Positions 25,256 to 38,400 of a stretch of 64,000 bases of DNA are shown here, in pieces. The DNA is from Cruorifilaria tuberocauda (lineage: Eukaryota; Nematoda; Chromadorea; Rhabditida; Onchocercidae): positions 372,001 through 436,000 of the forward strand of contig JABVXU010000001.1 of the NCBI GenBank assembly GCA_013365365.1, given 5' to 3'. Each line of letters begins with the position of its first letter. Positions within the stretch are counted from its first letter, which is position 1. A program made the position numbers and the translations under genes. The notes under the pieces are model-generated. The model did not search any database and had not been told where the DNA came from. It saw only the letters and a list, made by a program, of their open reading frames with translations.

Positions 25256-28200
25256 ATGGATATCCCAAGCAATAGTCGTAATATAAACAAAAGAGGAATC
25301 AAAAGTGATGGACAAGTAAGCCGTGGAGCAAAACGACGTTGCTTCAAAAAAGATCAGCTGAAGGAAGATGTTCGTCATGAATTTTCGTTGTCATTCATTC
25401 AGAGGAAATGTTCAGGGATCAATTCATGTCTTGCTAATGCATAATGTTATTGATTAAAAGAATGTAATTTAGGTTTTCCAAATTGATGCAACACTTTCTT
25501 GAAAACTAATTTTCTTTTTATATTTAATTCGAAGAATGTGATCTCTGGGAATCAAGTTTTTAGTAGAGAATATAAAAAGGGATTACTTTTCAGTGATAAT
25601 TACTTGTGATGTCAACATGAATAAGCAGAGAATTTTGCGAGCTTTTAATTTTTTTGCATTATAGGTTGCAAATGAAGACTCTGGCGAGGAGAAATCATTT
25701 AAAAGTTGGAAAGAAGACGATGATGCTCCCCCTCCCAAGTATCTGCGAGATGATGTGATTCGAATTTACGAGGATGTTATGAGTCGATATAGAAACATGA
25801 TTGATGCCGAAGGCCTTGTACGTTTTGCTATTAGTGCAACTCAGATTAAATAAGCATTATTTCTTTCCCAGTTGAAAAAACCTTTCGAGACGTGTTTAAG
25901 CGACTATAAATTGAAATTTGCTTCTCAAATTATAATTTCAGAAACTGTACCACAAAATGTTGCGGGAAGAACCACGCAAGAAATATATGGTAAGTGTTTA
26001 CCATTGTAGACTTCAGCATTTTTTGTAGCTTTTGAAATATTGCTAATCTTAGTTTATGTCACCATATAAATATATGAGGATGTTTTCGCAGATTAGATAA
26101 CAGTAATAGATACGCGTTTAGTATAATAAGGACTTCGAAAGATAGGAGGTAATTTGTGATTATCATTCATTCATAGAGAAGGACGCCAAATTCGAACCAT
26201 CACAGATATTGTTAATAAGATAAGATATCGTTAATAGGTTAGTATTTACTAAAATATTTCATCAATTTCTTTATCTTATTCTTCTAAGATGTGTTATAAA
26301 ATACCGAGAATGCTAAAGTACGATGAAATTCATTTTCTGAATGCTACTAACATGCTGATAAAATTCTCAAATTTAAAAAAAAATAGAAAAGGTCCTATCA
26401 GTACTTTTTTTTTGCATTTCCTCCATACTTGTGTTAATTTGTTGCAGACAGCAAGCAGAGTAAAGCCTTTAAATCTGAAACCAATGCCAGAACAACCAAC
26501 ATATTTCACGTTGCGGTCAGCAACGAATACAGTTCTGCAGAAATGTCCTTCAAAATGTATTGAAGCTGTTATTAGCACACCGCGAATGCAATACTGGACA
26601 CTCACCGAATGCAATATTCTGGTTATTTTTTAATAAATTTTCTTACATTTTTTCTGTAGCGAAATCCTTGTATATGTATTTCCAATTTATTTTATCTGAT
26701 TTGAATTTTTAAAATATCGAAATATAAAAAAGTTTTTTTTTGCAATCAATATTGAGATGATCATTCTTATGCTTAAGTGTGAAGATGAACGTACGCTTTC
26801 ACATATTCCTTTCTTGGGCGACCATGAAGATGATGATATTGGCTTTGGCGAAGAATTATTGAAGACTTTTCAGGAAGTGAGTATATTAAAAATAAAAATG
26901 TTCGTTTGAAATTTCGTTTTAAACAAATGTTTTTATTAATTTTTTTTACCGACGAATGTTATGAAAGGGTATACATGGCACCAAAGTTGGTTGTGGTTCA
27001 TTCATCAACGATCACATTCTCTATCAAGTTTTAAAAAAACTGTTCGACAGGTATTCAGATATCGGTGCGTTTAAAGAGACTTATTTTTAAATAGCTTAGT
27101 TTTAATGGTAGTAACTATTGCTTAATATATAACATTATAGTTATTCACCTTACACCGCTTTTCTTTTTTTTTTGATTTTTTTGTTCTTTCCTTCATTGTG
27201 CCATTAAAAATAAGTTAGCACTAATAACAGAAATAGAGACTTAAACTTTATGCTCATTTATGTGCAGTCCGAAATTTTAGCCGATCAGGTGATATACAAA
27301 GCTGTTTACGAGCAGTTTCCGAATAAAGCTTCAGTTCAACAACTTCCATTTTTGTATGTTTTAATCTCACTCATAAATTTTTGGCCGCTCTAAGACGTTT
27401 TTGGATTTTAATGCTTTCAAATTACCGGTTACTTTACTATAGATTTCTTTTCTCATATATCACAGAGATTGTGTATTTCATTTTTACTTAGGTTCGAAGA
27501 TCTAAAGCGACGCTTTGGTCCATCAGATTTATTCACCGAAGACAACAATCAGTCGGAATTCCTGGATACTAAAGCACTTCATTCGTTCCAACTTCTCTTG
27601 TGTAATCGTTGTCTGACTTATGATTGCCTTATTCATGGTTCATTTTTATAACTCATTACTGAAAAAGAATTCTGCGAGCTAATTCTGATTTTTGAGCTTA
27701 ATAATGTCGACACTATTCTCTTTGTAATTTAAAAAATAAATTTTCTTTGAAAATTTTGCTTTTGTACTTATGATTTTGAAAATTCTTATTTTATTACTGA
27801 TATTTTGCTTTACGAAAATTTTAAATGCTTTATGGTTTCTATTGTATTATCATCAGAAAGATTATACCTTAGGCGTCAATGCGACAGAGACAGAAGTTCG
27901 GCGACGTCGTGGAGTGACAAGCGTTGAACCTTGTGGACTTCAGTGTTTCAGGCATTTGACGAAAGAAATGGTAAAGTTTTATTTGCACCTTATAAAGAAT
28001 TCTATTTAGTTGAATGATCTGGGAAATAGATTCTATCTAGAGTCACAGAACAAAAGTGTTTTATAGGATAGTTATTTTCATTAGTATATTTCGCTGAATC
28101 AGTTAAAATTTCTTTATTTTAAGGACTTAATATTCAGTAAGGGAAAGCGATGAATAAGATTCGCAAGATTTTCCAAGTGGAATTCGTAATTTTTGTATTT

Positions 28201-30693
28201 GAAGTGAATTTTTGATTAATGATAGAATTTTTGCATTTTAAAAAATTTGTGCTTATAGGAGGAAGCGAAACGCCGCTGTACTTCTCCACCCGACTCAAAA
28301 ACGATAAATGCTATATTAAATATAAAGACAGAGGACATCAATTGGACAGCACAGCAAGAATCAATGTTCATTGCTTTGCGGCGAACTTACAAAAATGACT
28401 TTTGTAAACTAGCTGAAGTTCTAAATTTGGTTGTAGAAAATGCATCGCCGAAATCTTGCCGAGAGGTACCTCTTGAACTATGCCGAATATACTTTTGAAA
28501 AACAGTCAGGTTCTTTCAGTTCAGATTATTTCATGTTACAGTTGTATGCATATTCTTTTCGCACAGCGCCAATATCACCAAGAGCAGACGTTTCACCAAA
28601 TTCACCACCGAAAAAGAAGAAGTATTTTTTTTTTGAACTGCTTATGATTGAAGAAATCATTCTACATTTTAACACTTTTCAATATTATCGTTAGTTGAAG
28701 CATAAAGTAGCACTGGCCCAGAAGGTATAATAGTACTTTGAACATAAGCTAAGTACGGCTTATGTAAAAGATGTTAATATAGTTAATGCATCTTCGTATA
28801 AAGAGTAATTGTGCAGGAAGTATTATAACAATAAAAGATTAAAAGGAAATCGAGATTTATATTTCGTCAGTATTCATGATTAGTTTAGTAGGTATAAGCA
28901 ATACATTCCAGCAGAATATTGGTTGAATGATTCTGATTCTTTATACCTTACTCTCAAACTTTGTCGATCCCTTTGGTAATTGTTTTTAAAATATTGAAAT
29001 TGTGTTGTGAGCATATGTTACTTCACATGCTCAATCAAACTTCACATATCACATTCACTTCTACGATCTTGTATTCAGAGTCATTCAATTCTATTTTCTC
29101 GTCATATTCTCATACTACAACCGTTTCTGTTTTCAACCAACCTTATGTAAAAAGTCAAGATGTTTGAGGTGTAGAAATTTGATTCCGATATAAAAATGAA
29201 GTTGTTAACTTCTATCAGCTTTTAACTCTGTGTAGGCCACTGAAAACATATGCTCAAAATATTATACAGCTGCATTTTTATATAAAATAATTTTTAGAAA
29301 TATGAAAGATCAACATCGCACATTTCGTGCTGTTAAATGGGCAAAAACGGAAGGCAAAGTCGGGAATACTCACGTTTATGAGCCATGTTCTCACAGTGGG
29401 CCTTGTTCGCCGGAAAATAATTGTTCATGTGTGAGCGTCGATAATCTATGTACAAAGTTATTTTTTGCAAATATCCTTACTGCTAGTTTAATTCGATTAG
29501 TCAGAAGATTCTTACTTTTCCTATTTCATTATCTCGGATTGTGATGATTTTAGATTTTGTCGTTGTGGTGAACAATGTAAATACAGATTTCCTGGTTGCC
29601 GTTGTGCACCAGGTTTATGTCGAACAAAGCAGTGCCAGTGTTTTTATGCAAATTGGGAGTGTGATCCGGACGTTTGTAAATCATGCAAATGTGGTAAATT
29701 GAAATTATATTAAAAATTCCGATATTGTTTTATTAATTTTTATTTCGTATAAATTCCCAGTCTATCAGAATTCTGACTTTGAATTTTTTAAATTCATGCT
29801 CTTCACTTAGATTTTTGTAGATGTTTTGGATGATCCTAATGTTGCGACATGCAAAAATGTAGCCATGCAGCGCGGTTTGCAGAAGAAATTAGTTATTGCT
29901 CCCTCACAGGTGCATAACTTGATATCTTTACTATCTTATTTTTACAAGGTAGTTGTCTATAAGTGTTATGTTCATACCGCACTAAAATTTCGTTGTAAAA
30001 AGTTGTTGGAAAAAAATTTATGTGCAAAAACTCGCTTATTTCAGGTTGCTGGTTGGGGTTGTTTTGCAGAAGAAGATATTGAAAAAAATGATTTCATATC
30101 AGAATATTGTGGTGAAGTTATAAGTCATGATGAGAGTGAAAGGAGAGGCAAAATATATGATAAATTGAAATGCAGCTATCTTTTTGGTATGTTTGATAAT
30201 ACATATAATAATTGTTCAAATGTGTCATCTTTTATATTATTTGTAAGTTAGGAATGACTGTTCAACCTGGCTTGATGGAATTTTGGTACATTTGAAAGAA
30301 ATGTTAAAACGCTTGAAATTCTATCTCGTTATTGAATTTCTTTAGGATTAAATGATGAAATGGTGGTAGATGCAACCAGGAAGGGAAACGTTATTCGGTT
30401 TGCAAATCATTCAAAGGATCCCAATTGCATGGCAAAAGTAAGTTCCTTTTTGTCTGAAAGTTGTCTTTTAAGTAGATTACTAAAAAAGAGATGAAGATTG
30501 TTATCAATTCTCAAATTTGAACAAATTATTTGGAGAATTATAAGCCATTAACTTCTAGGTATTCATGGTCAATGGAGACCATCGTATAGGTATTTTTGCA
30601 CGAAGGCCAATTGTAGCTGGCGAGGAGCTTTTCTTTGATTACTCTTACAACTCTTATCAGCAGGTTAAACTTGAAACTCAAATAGAAAGTTGA
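25256..30693 (+). CDS. mes-2: Enhancer of zeste histone H3K27 methyltransferase (EZH2 / MES-2 type)
   Basis: Catalytic subunit of Polycomb repressive complex 2, which methylates histone H3 lysine 27 in the nucleus. About seventeen exons were traced, giving roughly 670 residues, near the usual 740-770. In order: basic N-terminus; [13 protein letters not shown] (26778-26876); [13 protein letters not shown] (from 26968); [17 protein letters not shown] (27492-27637); [11 protein letters not shown]; a SANT-like block [20 protein letters not shown] (28259-28465); a nuclear-localisation-like SPPKKKK; the CXC domain (29298-29693: [36 protein letters not shown]); and the SET domain (30045-30693: [53 protein letters not shown]). 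Catalytic-site residues of SET, including the EYCGE tyrosine, are present. Stop TGA is at 30691. All junctions keep phase except around 27050-27268, where an extra small exon or unusual splice site is needed. The N-terminal start is the least certain part. Confidence 0.94.
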
Positions 30694-31508
30694 TTCGGAG
30701 TTTATTCATGATTTTTGTTCTTTTCATATTACAAAAGTTGTTAGTTTCTTGTACCAGCTATAGTTTTTTATAAGTAATAAAGTAAAATTATTAGCTTTTA
30801 AAATTATTTGTTTTAAAATAAGTACCAGTTCATTTCGAAGTGATAATTCTGTTTTGTAACGAAAAGAATAATGTCACTTTTTTTGGAAAACTACGTCAGA
30901 CCAGCTTTATGGGTTCAGTCAGCGCTTTTTCTGCGAGAAATTTCACATAGTATTTTGTGTTGTATCAAGGGAGATTAAAATAGCTAATCGTATTCGACAA
31001 AAAAGAGTAGTGAAAAATTTGATCGATAATACGTTTATTTGCAGGTGAAATTTGTTTCGAAAGAACGTCCGAAGCCGTAAAAATGCAACTACTAATTGAC
31101 TTTTTATTTATTATAAAAATGTTTTAAAAGCACCATCTTTCATAAATATTTGACGGTCAAAATTTATGACAATTAAGATAAAATTTTTATTGCAAGAATG
31201 TTAGTTGGTAATCATATGTAAAACGGCCAGAAAAAGTTTCCAGTAAATTTAAGAATGATCTTATGATTATAGCGAAATGATTATGCCATAACGATCACTT
31301 CATCAATAACGTTTATTGATTTATTTCTTTCCCAGTTGATACTTAATAGTTTTTCTATGCCTCGTCTCCAATGCTATAAATTCCTCACTCAGCACTTAGT
31401 CAATTTAATTACATATGTATAAACCAGATAACTGCGAGTCAAGAGTTAGATAATTTGAAAAATATTTGCAAAATTTGATTTCAGGTGAATAGGGAGATCA
31501 CTCTTAAT
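30694..31508. other. Intergenic region behind E(z)
   Basis: An AATAAA at 30776-30781, about 83 bases after the E(z) stop, is a good poly(A) signal candidate. The remainder is AT-rich without a recognisable gene. It would contain the promoter of the following phosphatase-like gene if that gene is expressed. Confidence 0.4.
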
Positions 31509-34500
31509 ATGAAAAGTAGTGACTTAAATCCAAGGATTGACGAAAAATATCTGAACAACATCTTAGAAACTAATGACTTTATACTGATGAAAAAACTTCC
31601 AGAGAAGAGAAATTTGTTTCCACTTTTTCACTAGTAAATTGCTGAACGGCTGTTTCACCAACATTTTGGTATTCGCCACTGAAAGTAAGTCTTGGAGCAG
31701 CGCCTATGTTTTATTACTTAAAAATTCTGTTCAAAATATATAATTTTGGGAATTTACTTAAGGGAATTCTTTTTAAATTGATTTTCGAAATCGTGCTGAA
31801 AATATTGAGAGATTTCTTCCAGATGCTGAAAGATATTTTTCCGTCTTAGATGACGAATGCAGAAGATGGCACTTAAAGAGTTGTCATGAGTTGTGGGTTT
31901 AACAATTCAATGTAATATTGAATAGATATGTAACTAAACGGAATTAAGTAAAAAGTTGAATGCAATCTTCTTTGGAGAAAAATAATGTAGATACATAATA
32001 CGGGCAGTTTATCTTAAATTGCGTATTCGATGTTTACTGGAAAAAGGATGTATGCATCATAAATACTGTCCGCACTTGATTCGCGAAACATTTGAACGAG
32101 CTGAGGTAGTATGGCTTTTGAGAGCAATTGAAGTCACAAAAATTTTTTGAATTAAGTTTCCTCAACGTTACAAATGCTTCATACCATTCTTATTAAATTC
32201 ATCAATTCGTTTCAATTTTTTCATGATATAATGTGGCTACGCGGCGAAAGTTTTAGGAAGTGTTGAAGACTAAACCAGCATTACTGAAACAGTGCCAATG
32301 AATGTTTGTGGTGATATCAGTGGGCATTATCATGATTTTCTGAGAATATTTTGGGTAGATTCTAAAAAAACTTGAGGGATGTCTAACCTATTTTTACCTC
32401 TATCAAACATATTATAATGTAGTTAATGAATTTAAAGCTTTATTGCGGATTTCATTACATTAATCAATACTTCCTTTTCTACTTTTTTAAAAATATCATT
32501 TCATAATTATTTTATCTAATTTTTAATTCAAATTACTATTGGATTTGAATATTAATGTAGAAAAATTTTCAAAATCTGATCCTGCTCCTTTCTGCTACTC
32601 AAACAGACAATCGGAACACCATCGAAACATTGATATCTCTTTCTTGGCAATTATAGCGATAGCGGAGAGTATTCAGTGGAAGTCATTGTTCTTTTGTCGC
32701 TTTTTAAAATTCAATATCCTCATCAGATATTCCTATTGTGTGGCTGTCATGAGAGGATGTTAGCAATTCGGTACCTTATTCACATTCATTTGATTTGCTT
32801 GAGGATTGGCATGTTTAATGAGTTCATAGCTATCTAAAAATATAATTTATTTATAGCTTCAATAAGCTTTTTAGCAGTGAAACAGTTAGCAAATGATATT
32901 AATGTTTGGGAATATAGTGAAAATTGTTACAGTCAATAGCATTCTTTTGCAACTCATGCGTATTTTAATGAAGTCAGGAGGACTTCTTCAATGATATACG
33001 GCAACGCTATCCAATGCTGGAGGAGTGGAAGTCTATATTTGATGGCTTTGTTCGAGTTCTTAGGTATTCTTTTTTATCTTTTCCATTTTTATTGTCTTTT
33101 TTTCTCTCTCCCTCTCTGTCTCTCTTTTCTCTCTCTCTCTCTCTCTGTATTTCTCTGTATCTGTAAGAATTTTCTTACAATTTCTGCTAAAAATTTGTTT
33201 TAGATTATCCTTTTTCTCCACTTTATTCACTTCATTTCACTATTTTCCAGTCTAATGCCAACAGCGGCAGTATTGGCCGAGAAAATATTTTGCATGCATA
33301 GTGGCCCAACCAGCAAAATTGAACGTCTTGAGAACATTAAAAAGTTGGATATAATTGTTAATTTATTTTTTACATAATTAACTCGTTAGTAATGCGATAT
33401 AATTATTAGAGAAATTATTAATAAACTTTTGCTATATTTAAAGGTCATTGTATGAATTAGATAAGCTAAGTGAAACAATGATGATGAAATTGATGCCAAC
33501 AGCAGAAGAATCAAGTCAAAATTTAAGTAAATTTGTTGATAACGATATTGACAATACATTCAGCGAATTCGGTGTTGATTGTATAATACGAGGACGTCAG
33601 GTGATTAAAATTTTGATTTAAATAAGAGCTTCATCTATTTAGCTTGATTTTTCACTTTCCTAACTGGACTATACCCAATAGTCCAATATTTTCATCAAAT
33701 AAAATTTTATTTCATCAATTTCATCAAATATCTTGAATAGAAATAATGATATTATAACAATTATAATTAGCAACTGACAAACCGATCAAGGAGCAGTTTA
33801 AAGTAATACGCCTAGAAGCTTTTAAATATATACTTTTGGTTATATTACCTTACTTAATTGTAATCGTAACTGAGCTACATAATTTGATACAGTGATAAAA
33901 TTGATTCAAAAATGAACAAATGATCTCTATATTATTAATAATAATATAATTAACAATACACATAAAAACCATACTGTAAGCTAAGAGAACCTCAGAATTT
34001 TATCCATAGGATGACCTTGGAATTATTAACCTGTTTGGAAGTAAAATGTTGTTCAAGGCTACGCAAATAGCTTCAGTCACACAATTAATTAAGGCAGTAG
34101 ATGGCTATTTGTTATGTCATGGTGGTCATGAGCTAGTTTTTTATTCTGCATCATCCTTACATCAGTCTCCCTACAATTTAGCAGCCGTTGCAAAGGTTCC
34201 CTATTTTGTGTACTTTACTATAAAACTAAGTTATTCAGAATTTACTTTAATATTCTCCTGACGCATTCTTGAATGGTTTGAACCTTATGACATTTCTTTG
34301 TCTCAACTATTACTGTAACGACTGTAGTGTCATACGGCTCCGTCTGCTTGTATCCATTTCGATAAGTACTTACAACCCATAAATAATAATTCTAGATATC
34401 TGAATCACTTGAAGTGTCATTTATCAAATTTCATCCATGTAATTTGACAGGCGCCAGTGTCAAGCTTATACACAATCTATGAATTCGAATTAAACGATGA

Positions 34501-34528
34501 AATCCTGACATCCCCGAATCTTTATTAA
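31509..34528 (+). pseudogene. Degenerate PP1-like serine/threonine phosphatase (PPP family)
   Basis: Derived from a PP1-type metallophosphatase, but with broken catalytic motifs. Recognisable parts in order: a helical N-terminal piece IRCLLEKGCMHHKYC (ending 32105); EVLKTKPALL; MNVCGDISGHYHDFLRIFW (canonical GDIHGQY..LLRLF, with metal-binding His now Ser); [13 protein letters not shown] in place of [29 protein letters not shown] in place of LLRGNHE; DIRQRYPMLEEWKSIFDGF (32978-33063); EKIFCMHSGP (canonical EKIFCCHGG); VDGYLLCHGGHELVFYSASS near the end (34010-34195); and APVSSLYTIYEFEL with a stop at 34526-34528. The five exons from 32978 to the stop keep phase perfectly. The 5' half needs at least two frame shifts (near 32,290 and 32,660). 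It could be a decaying copy or an expressed inactive pseudophosphatase with exons I have misjudged. The start at 31509 is only a guess. Confidence 0.62.
33098..33147. repeat. CT microsatellite in an intron
   Basis: A pyrimidine run dominated by CT units, about 50 bases long, directly behind the exon ending at 33063 of the PP1-like gene. It may serve as polypyrimidine-rich intron sequence, but the acceptor actually used lies about 100 bases further on. Confidence 0.75.
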
Positions 34529-35410
34529 TACCAAACTTAGTAAACGGCATCCTGAATAACATCTGGAAATGACACCAAATATACTTTCGAAACCTCAGAC
34601 CACTATTCACCGAACTGAATTCAGTGAATACTATGTAGTTTTGGGATGTCAGTTCATCGAATACTTGGCTCTGTACACTTTACAAACGCATTTCGGCCAC
34701 TTTATCTTATAATCTTCGCGTACCCGAGCCAGCGCACCAGCAAACTATTTTATGAATTGATAAATTTCAGGGTAATGATATATTGTTCATGAAAAATTAA
34801 AATTAAGTTTGTGAACATGAAAAATTTACGAGCACAAAATAATGAAAACAAATGATAAAAGTCACTTGAGAATCAATGCATTATGTACAGAGACAAAAAA
34901 ACATTACAAACGTTTACCCGAAAGACAAATAGATTTTCAGTTCCGTGCACAAAACGACCAACAAATATGACTGAATCCGGCAAAAATGAATTCCTAAATT
35001 CTGATTTACGCCGACACTGAGCTAAATTGTTTCTTCATGTTAAAATTATGCTTTAAAAAGCCACTTCGTTTTATTATCCCAGCAAAACATAACATTCTCT
35101 CTCGAGAGATCCAGAACAGCGGATCTCGACACAGAACCATGTAGTAGCTAAATTTATGAATAAGAAATTGTTTAGAGTAAAAAATAAATCTAACAATATA
35201 GCAACCTAAGAGGACAACAATTTTTTATATTTTCATCACAAAATAGAACTTAATTATATGGTTCCATTTCAATCGAAACATTTCAAAAACCTCTAAATGT
35301 CTGTTTTTGTTAATGCATTAATTTTTAAAACCGAAAAAAAAAGATAATGAGGTTTTTTAACAGAAATCACACATAATAATTCCCGTAGTTATTATGTACA
35401 TTACTCTTCC
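34529..35410. other. Convergent intergenic region before cyclin L stop
   Basis: The PP1-like gene and cyclin L end towards each other here. Sequence is AT-rich with no convincing open frame, RNA gene or repeat. Both 3' untranslated regions must lie in this 0.9 kb. Confidence 0.45.
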
Positions 35411-38400
35411 CTAACGCCGCATTTTAACAGGTGAAGGGCTTTCACTACTTCTTCTCTTGCCTAAAGCCAAATAAACATCTTTTTCACGTTCACGCTGATT
35501 GCTTACTCGATCCTGAAAAATATAATGTTTAAAAGAATTTATTTAAACGACGAAATAAATTTTAGAAAAAAGAACACTTGGTACTAAAATTTTCAATAAC
35601 TCACCAGGAAAAATTGCCTCCCTTTATAAAAACGTTATAAGAATGATGTCTAGTTAGCATTTCAGGACAATCCAAGATTATTTCATCTTATTCAACAATG
35701 TTTGTTTAGCAGTCTTTCCAAAATATCTTCTACAAGTCACACAAAAAATAACGTCGACCAACCTTCTCAACAGCTTTCCGTCGACCATCTCGGCTTCTGG
35801 TCCGATGACGCCGGTCTTTTTCTGCTCGCCGTTCTTCCCTTGCTCGTCGCCTCTCATCTCTTTGATGCCTTGAATGATGATGGTTACGCTTTGATGGCCG
35901 ATCACGTTCCGTTGACTCAGGCCGATGGTGATAATAGACAGGGGAAGTGCGGAATCTGGAAAAAAAGATGAACAATGTCCAAACTTTATTTTCAGAAATT
36001 TCCTTAATAAAAATAACTCACTTCTTCGGTTCAACTGGCGATCGTGATCGTGAACGTGATGTGGAAGATGATGTCTGCTTAGCATTATAATGATCATTTT
36101 CTTTTTCTCTGTCGCGCTGAACTTCTTTTTCCTTCCCACTTCCTAAAAAACTGTCACAAATTAGGAGTGCAAACAGCTGTAATATAACGAATACAATATG
36201 AGGGTTGAAAGAACAGAGAAAGCGCAGAAGGAAGCCTCAAAAGACTGGCACATTTGTAGCAGAATATTTCAAAAAATGTAAACAATATTAAAAAAATATC
36301 TTAGAAGGTGTCGCACCAACCTTCCTTTGACCTAGTTCTAGCACCATTCTGCCGCTCCATTTCAGCAGCTTTGCAAGCGATTTCGCGACGTCGTTTCTCT
36401 AAAATAGCTTTTGCTCGTTCTACTTCTTTATTTGCTATGTTTTCTGCTTGCTGAACTTTTGAAAATGCAGTGGTGAGACCAATTCGTAACTTGTTCAATG
36501 TATCATTCAACCGTGTCCAGTTTGGAGCCTGAAATTATGGAACCTCATTAAATCCCAATACTCCAAAAAAAGAAAAAATAATAAAGTAATCGGTTCAATC
36601 ATAAAATCATTGCTTACTCGAATTCGCGCATAAACTTGCATAAGCAAAAGTGAGATTGTCTGTACATCCCTGTCACTTGCATCAAAAGCTTCAAACCAAG
36701 GAAAGGGTTCGCGCGGGAGCGGCAGAGGTTCCTGTTAATATTAAAATTTTAAACTGGAATTGAAAAACAAATATTATGTTAAAAATGAAGAGAACCAATA
36801 TACATACTGTTATTGTTCTTGCTGCAAGATGAATGCAAGCGCATGCAATTGTTTCCGGTCGATACCTGAGAAATATATCTGTACGTAAACCATCATTCAT
36901 ATAGCTCCTAAAGTTAACAGATTAATGTAGATAGCATAGAAAGAGATAGGTAAACATTCGAAAGTTCGAAAACATGTAGCAGCAAGATCAATTTGACAGT
37001 AAAGTCAAAAAAAGTTTAAAAATTCAACCTGTATCTAAGATAAGAGATAAATTTAATTTTTAAAAATTGCCAATTTTAACTGCACCCGAACCGCTCACAC
37101 GATTTTATGCGAATAAGTCTGTAGCTTTCTTTAAAAACAACCTAGAAATACTTCATAAAAACACAACGTTCAATTGTTTTTTTGAAGGATATATATATAA
37201 TCGTAATATTTACCATGCTTTTTGCATCAGTTCATGATTGCCAGTAGCACCCAGCGCATGAAGATATGCATATATAAGTTTATGTGGATGATTGACGTGT
37301 ACTACAAAACCAAGTGCATTCAATAGCTTTCGCTCCGCTTTTATCACTTGATTCTTCAAATCTACGTAATTTCGGTCCAAAAGCATTGGAACATATCTAC
37401 AAATAAGCAGTAATCCAAATAACGGCTCCAACGCCTAGTGCATTCCTATGAACGGCATTATATGCTGCACAATCTCAGAACTATATGTCGTTACGACTCT
37501 AAGTCCGATTTGAGCGTCTGTAAGCATCGTCAGTAATGCCTACACCACCCCAAATAAGTAAATAATTTAAAGGCACCACACATCCTTTCGGTACAATTCG
37601 GAAAATGAACAATATGAACAAGCAACTGACCTTTTCCTTCCTCTCAAATAATCTTCAGTAAACCAGTGCTTCCTATATAATTATGTCACATTAGTCCACA
37701 TTCGTAGTTTTGGAAATTCGCAAAATCTTATCTGCTTTTTGTACACTGTCAAGAGTTGGCAGAATATGGAACACCCAAACACAATACAATGAAGCTAGTA
37801 GTTTGAACAGGCAAACCATTTTATAAAATAGACCTAGAAAAGAAAGACAAAGACAGCATGTCTAGGAATAGAATGGCAACTATGTATTTTCATCACAAGG
37901 TGTAGTGAGTGTCATATAAAATGTACATCAACTAACCATTCACAGCTTATCACTAGTAATAATGTCAAACACCATCACTAGCTGTATAGAGATACATCCA
38001 ATTGTTGATCACATAGGAGTGGAAAAAAATGGCAATAATTGACAAATTGAAAATCTGCTGAATAATTTTAAAAAAGTATGACATAAGTCAGATTTTGAGA
38101 AAAAAAGTAGTAAAAATGGTAAATGCAAAAAACTACTGTGCACGAAAACAACTTTGTTACGATGAAGAAAAATACACGTTTGGTGGAAATTAACAAGACA
38201 TGAAAACTATGTTTACTCCGAACAAAATTCATATTGATTGCTCTAAAACAAATGACAGGAAGGATGAAAGAACATTTACACAATATCTGCAAATAAACGG
38301 TTTCGAATGCTGGAAATCTAAATGTGTAACATTCACTTGTGTTTATAAGATAGAAGAGCTTATAATCAAAAACTGCTACTAACTAACTATTATGTGGTCC

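Noticed and set aside
38200..38382. Plus-strand frame within the cyclin L intron
   Set aside because: Short, no known motif, and antisense to the intron between the last two exons of the nested gene.
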